This document shows, in pieces, positions 4,861-5,718 of a stretch of DNA of 5,718 nucleotides. Source of the DNA: CAYMJK01 sp043101635 (GTDB taxonomy: Bacteria; Planctomycetota; Phycisphaerae; Phycisphaerales; UBA1924); the NCBI GenBank assembly GCA_043101635.1, contig JBICIE010000194.1, positions 1 through 5,718 on the forward strand. The letters run 5' to 3'. A program made the translations under genes and the position numbers. Position 1 is the stretch's first letter; every line of letters begins with the position of its first letter. The notes under the pieces are model-generated. The model searched no databases. It was given only the letters and a program-made list of their open reading frames with translations, and had not been told where the DNA came from.

Positions 4861-5718
4861 CCGCGACCTGGGTCTTCCACCGCGGCGGCCTTGGCGACAG
4901 CGTGCTGCTCTGGCCGATGCTGCGCGCCATCAAGCGCACCGGCCCGGTCACGCTGGTGACAGACGGCTCACTCGGCCGCCTCGCCCAACGCTGGCTCGGC
5001 GTCGAGCCCGTCGATGGCCAGCAGATGCGATTCCTGCAGCTCTGGGTCGAGTCGCCGCGGATCACGCCTGTTGCCGGCGTCGATCGCGTCATCTCGTTTC
5101 ACCCGCCGGCGCCGGATGCCGTGAAGCGGATGTGGCTGCGCAGCGCCGGCGCGATGTTCCCCGGCGCCCGCATCACGCTCGTCCGCCGCCGCCCGGACCG
5201 GCGCTTCGCGCTGCGCTGGTCGGCGCGCGGCCCGGCGGTTGCGCTGCCCAGCGATCCTGCCGGACCGGTCCTGCTCCACGTCGGCGCCGGCTCGGAAGAC
5301 AAACGCTGGCCGCTGGAACGCTGGGTCGAGCTTGCCTCGCGCCTGCGCGCAACCGGCGCCCCATGCCGGCTCCTCGCCGGCGAGGTCGAACTGGAGCGAT
5401 TCTCCGCCGACGAGCAGGCGATGTTCGACAGCGCCCGCGCCGAGTTCCTCTTCGATCCGACCGAACTGGGCCAGATGATCACCGCCGCGCGCGCAGTCGT
5501 TTGCGCCGACAGCGGCCCGGGTCACCTCGCCGCACAACTGGGCGTGCCGACGGTATCGCTCTTCGGCCCGACCAATCCCGCCCAGTGGGCGCCCGTCGGC
5601 CCCCGCACCACAGTCCTGGCGCCGCAGACGCCGCGCCCGATGAGATGGCTGGAAGTTGACGCAGTAATTCAGGCGCCCGCGCTGGCCGGCTCTGGTGGCA
5701 CAGGCGTCTCGCCTGTGC
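4857..5718 (+). CDS. Glycosyltransferase family 9 (heptosyltransferase-like), 3' end beyond the window
   Basis: 287 codons are visible and the frame is still open at the right edge. ATG at 4857 overlaps the preceding stop as ATGA, with GAAGG six bases upstream. The family transfers ADP-activated heptose or a related sugar to lipid A-core or other surface glycans on the inner face of the cytoplasmic membrane, using a GT-B fold. Visible marks are the N-terminal HRGGLGDSVLLWPMLRAIKR (8-27, the usual R-x-G-x-x-G-D-x-x-x-x-x-P loop), then VLLHVGAGSEDKRWPLERW (138-156) and CADSGPGHLAAQLGVPTVSL (216-235), followed by FGPTNPAQWAP (236-246). DSGPGHLAA and FGPTNP are the nucleotide-sugar binding core of family 9. 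About 346 residues is typical for WaaF, so this ~275-aa core is short, with a reduced N-terminal domain. The homologous part seems to end near residue 272; residues 277 onward (GSGGTGVSPV) are encoded by a palindromic repeat. Substrate cannot be read from sequence; WaaF, WaaC or an O-antigen-type transferase are all possible. Confidence 0.88.
   Translation, partial: MTATWVFHRGGLGDSVLLWPMLRAIKRTGPVTLVTDGSLGRLAQRWLGVEPVDGQQMRFLQLWVESPRITPVAGVDRVISFHPPAPDAVKRMWLRSAGAMFPGARITLVRRRPDRRFALRWSARGPAVALPSDPAGPVLLHVGAGSEDKRWPLERWVELASRLRATGAPCRLLAGEVELERFSADEQAMFDSARAEFLFDPTELGQMITAARAVVCADSGPGHLAAQLGVPTVSLFGPTNPAQWAPVGPRTTVLAPQTPRPMRWLEVDAVIQAPALAGSGGTGVSPV
5698..5718. repeat. Palindromic repeat (9-bp perfect stem, TCT loop) in the glycosyltransferase 3' end
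   Basis: GCACAGGCG (5698-5706), TCT, CGCCTGTGC (5710-5718). It is preceded by GGTG (5694-5697), and a full symmetrical copy would continue with CACC just beyond the window. I recall this palindrome as a frequent interspersed repeat in planctomycete genomes, often translated as GTGVSPVPP; that is memory, not a search. Here it is in frame with the glycosyltransferase. Confidence 0.7.

Noticed and set aside
4751..5659. A 302-codon plus-strand frame overlapping the glycosyltransferase
   Set aside because: The frame starting at 4857 contains the unmistakable family-9 motifs DSGPGHLAA and FGPTNP; the competing frame is Arg/Pro-rich without motifs.

Overview
The window looks like chromosomal DNA from a planctomycete of the Phycisphaerae/Phycisphaerales type. 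The evidence is the very high GC content, two secreted proteins ending in the Cys-rich dockerin-like signature CYADCD...DFFDFLCFQNEFAAGCP (the 'GC-type dockerin' tag I associate with that group), a futalosine-pathway menaquinone gene, and palindromic repeats of the GGCACAGGCG-TCT-CGCCTGTGC kind that I recall as common in planctomycete genomes. The assignment comes from recalled family knowledge, not a database search.

Left half (1-2225), all on the minus strand: three genes for exported proteins, read right to left. First is a six-bladed-propeller-like protein with one C-terminal dockerin unit (1293-2225), followed by a GC-hairpin/UUCG terminator. Next is a 225-aa secreted protein with two dockerin units (477-1154) behind its own sigma70-like promoter. 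Last is a paralogue of that protein (start at 166), which stops after 50 codons at the window's left edge. The stop lies inside a small inverted repeat. Flipping the 15-bp loop removes the stop and gives FPTADYAF, which matches FDPADYAF of the neighbouring paralogue at the homologous position. This is either a real loop inversion (possibly an intragenic inverton) or a fold-back artefact. The roughly 300 bp between the last two genes holds no gene but a nested set of GC-rich palindromes at 257-436.

Right half (2338-5718), all on the plus strand and divergent from the left half: a tightly packed set of three genes. mqnA (chorismate dehydratase, first step of the futalosine menaquinone route) has no visible Shine-Dalgarno but a TACACT box six bases before its ATG, suggesting a leaderless mRNA. 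Three bases after it comes a 551-aa protein that I read as a sigma70-like protein with degenerate regions 2 and 4 plus three extra helix-turn-helix-like segments. It overlaps by 4 bp (ATGA) a family-9 (heptosyltransferase-like) glycosyltransferase, which runs off the right edge. A palindromic repeat falls in the last codons of that gene and appears to supply its C-terminal tail.

The most noteworthy items are the candidate loop inversion at 1-27, the unusual sigma-like multi-HTH protein, the nested palindromic intergenic element, and the repeat captured in the glycosyltransferase 3' end. I see no tRNA, rRNA, CRISPR array, IS element or transposase.
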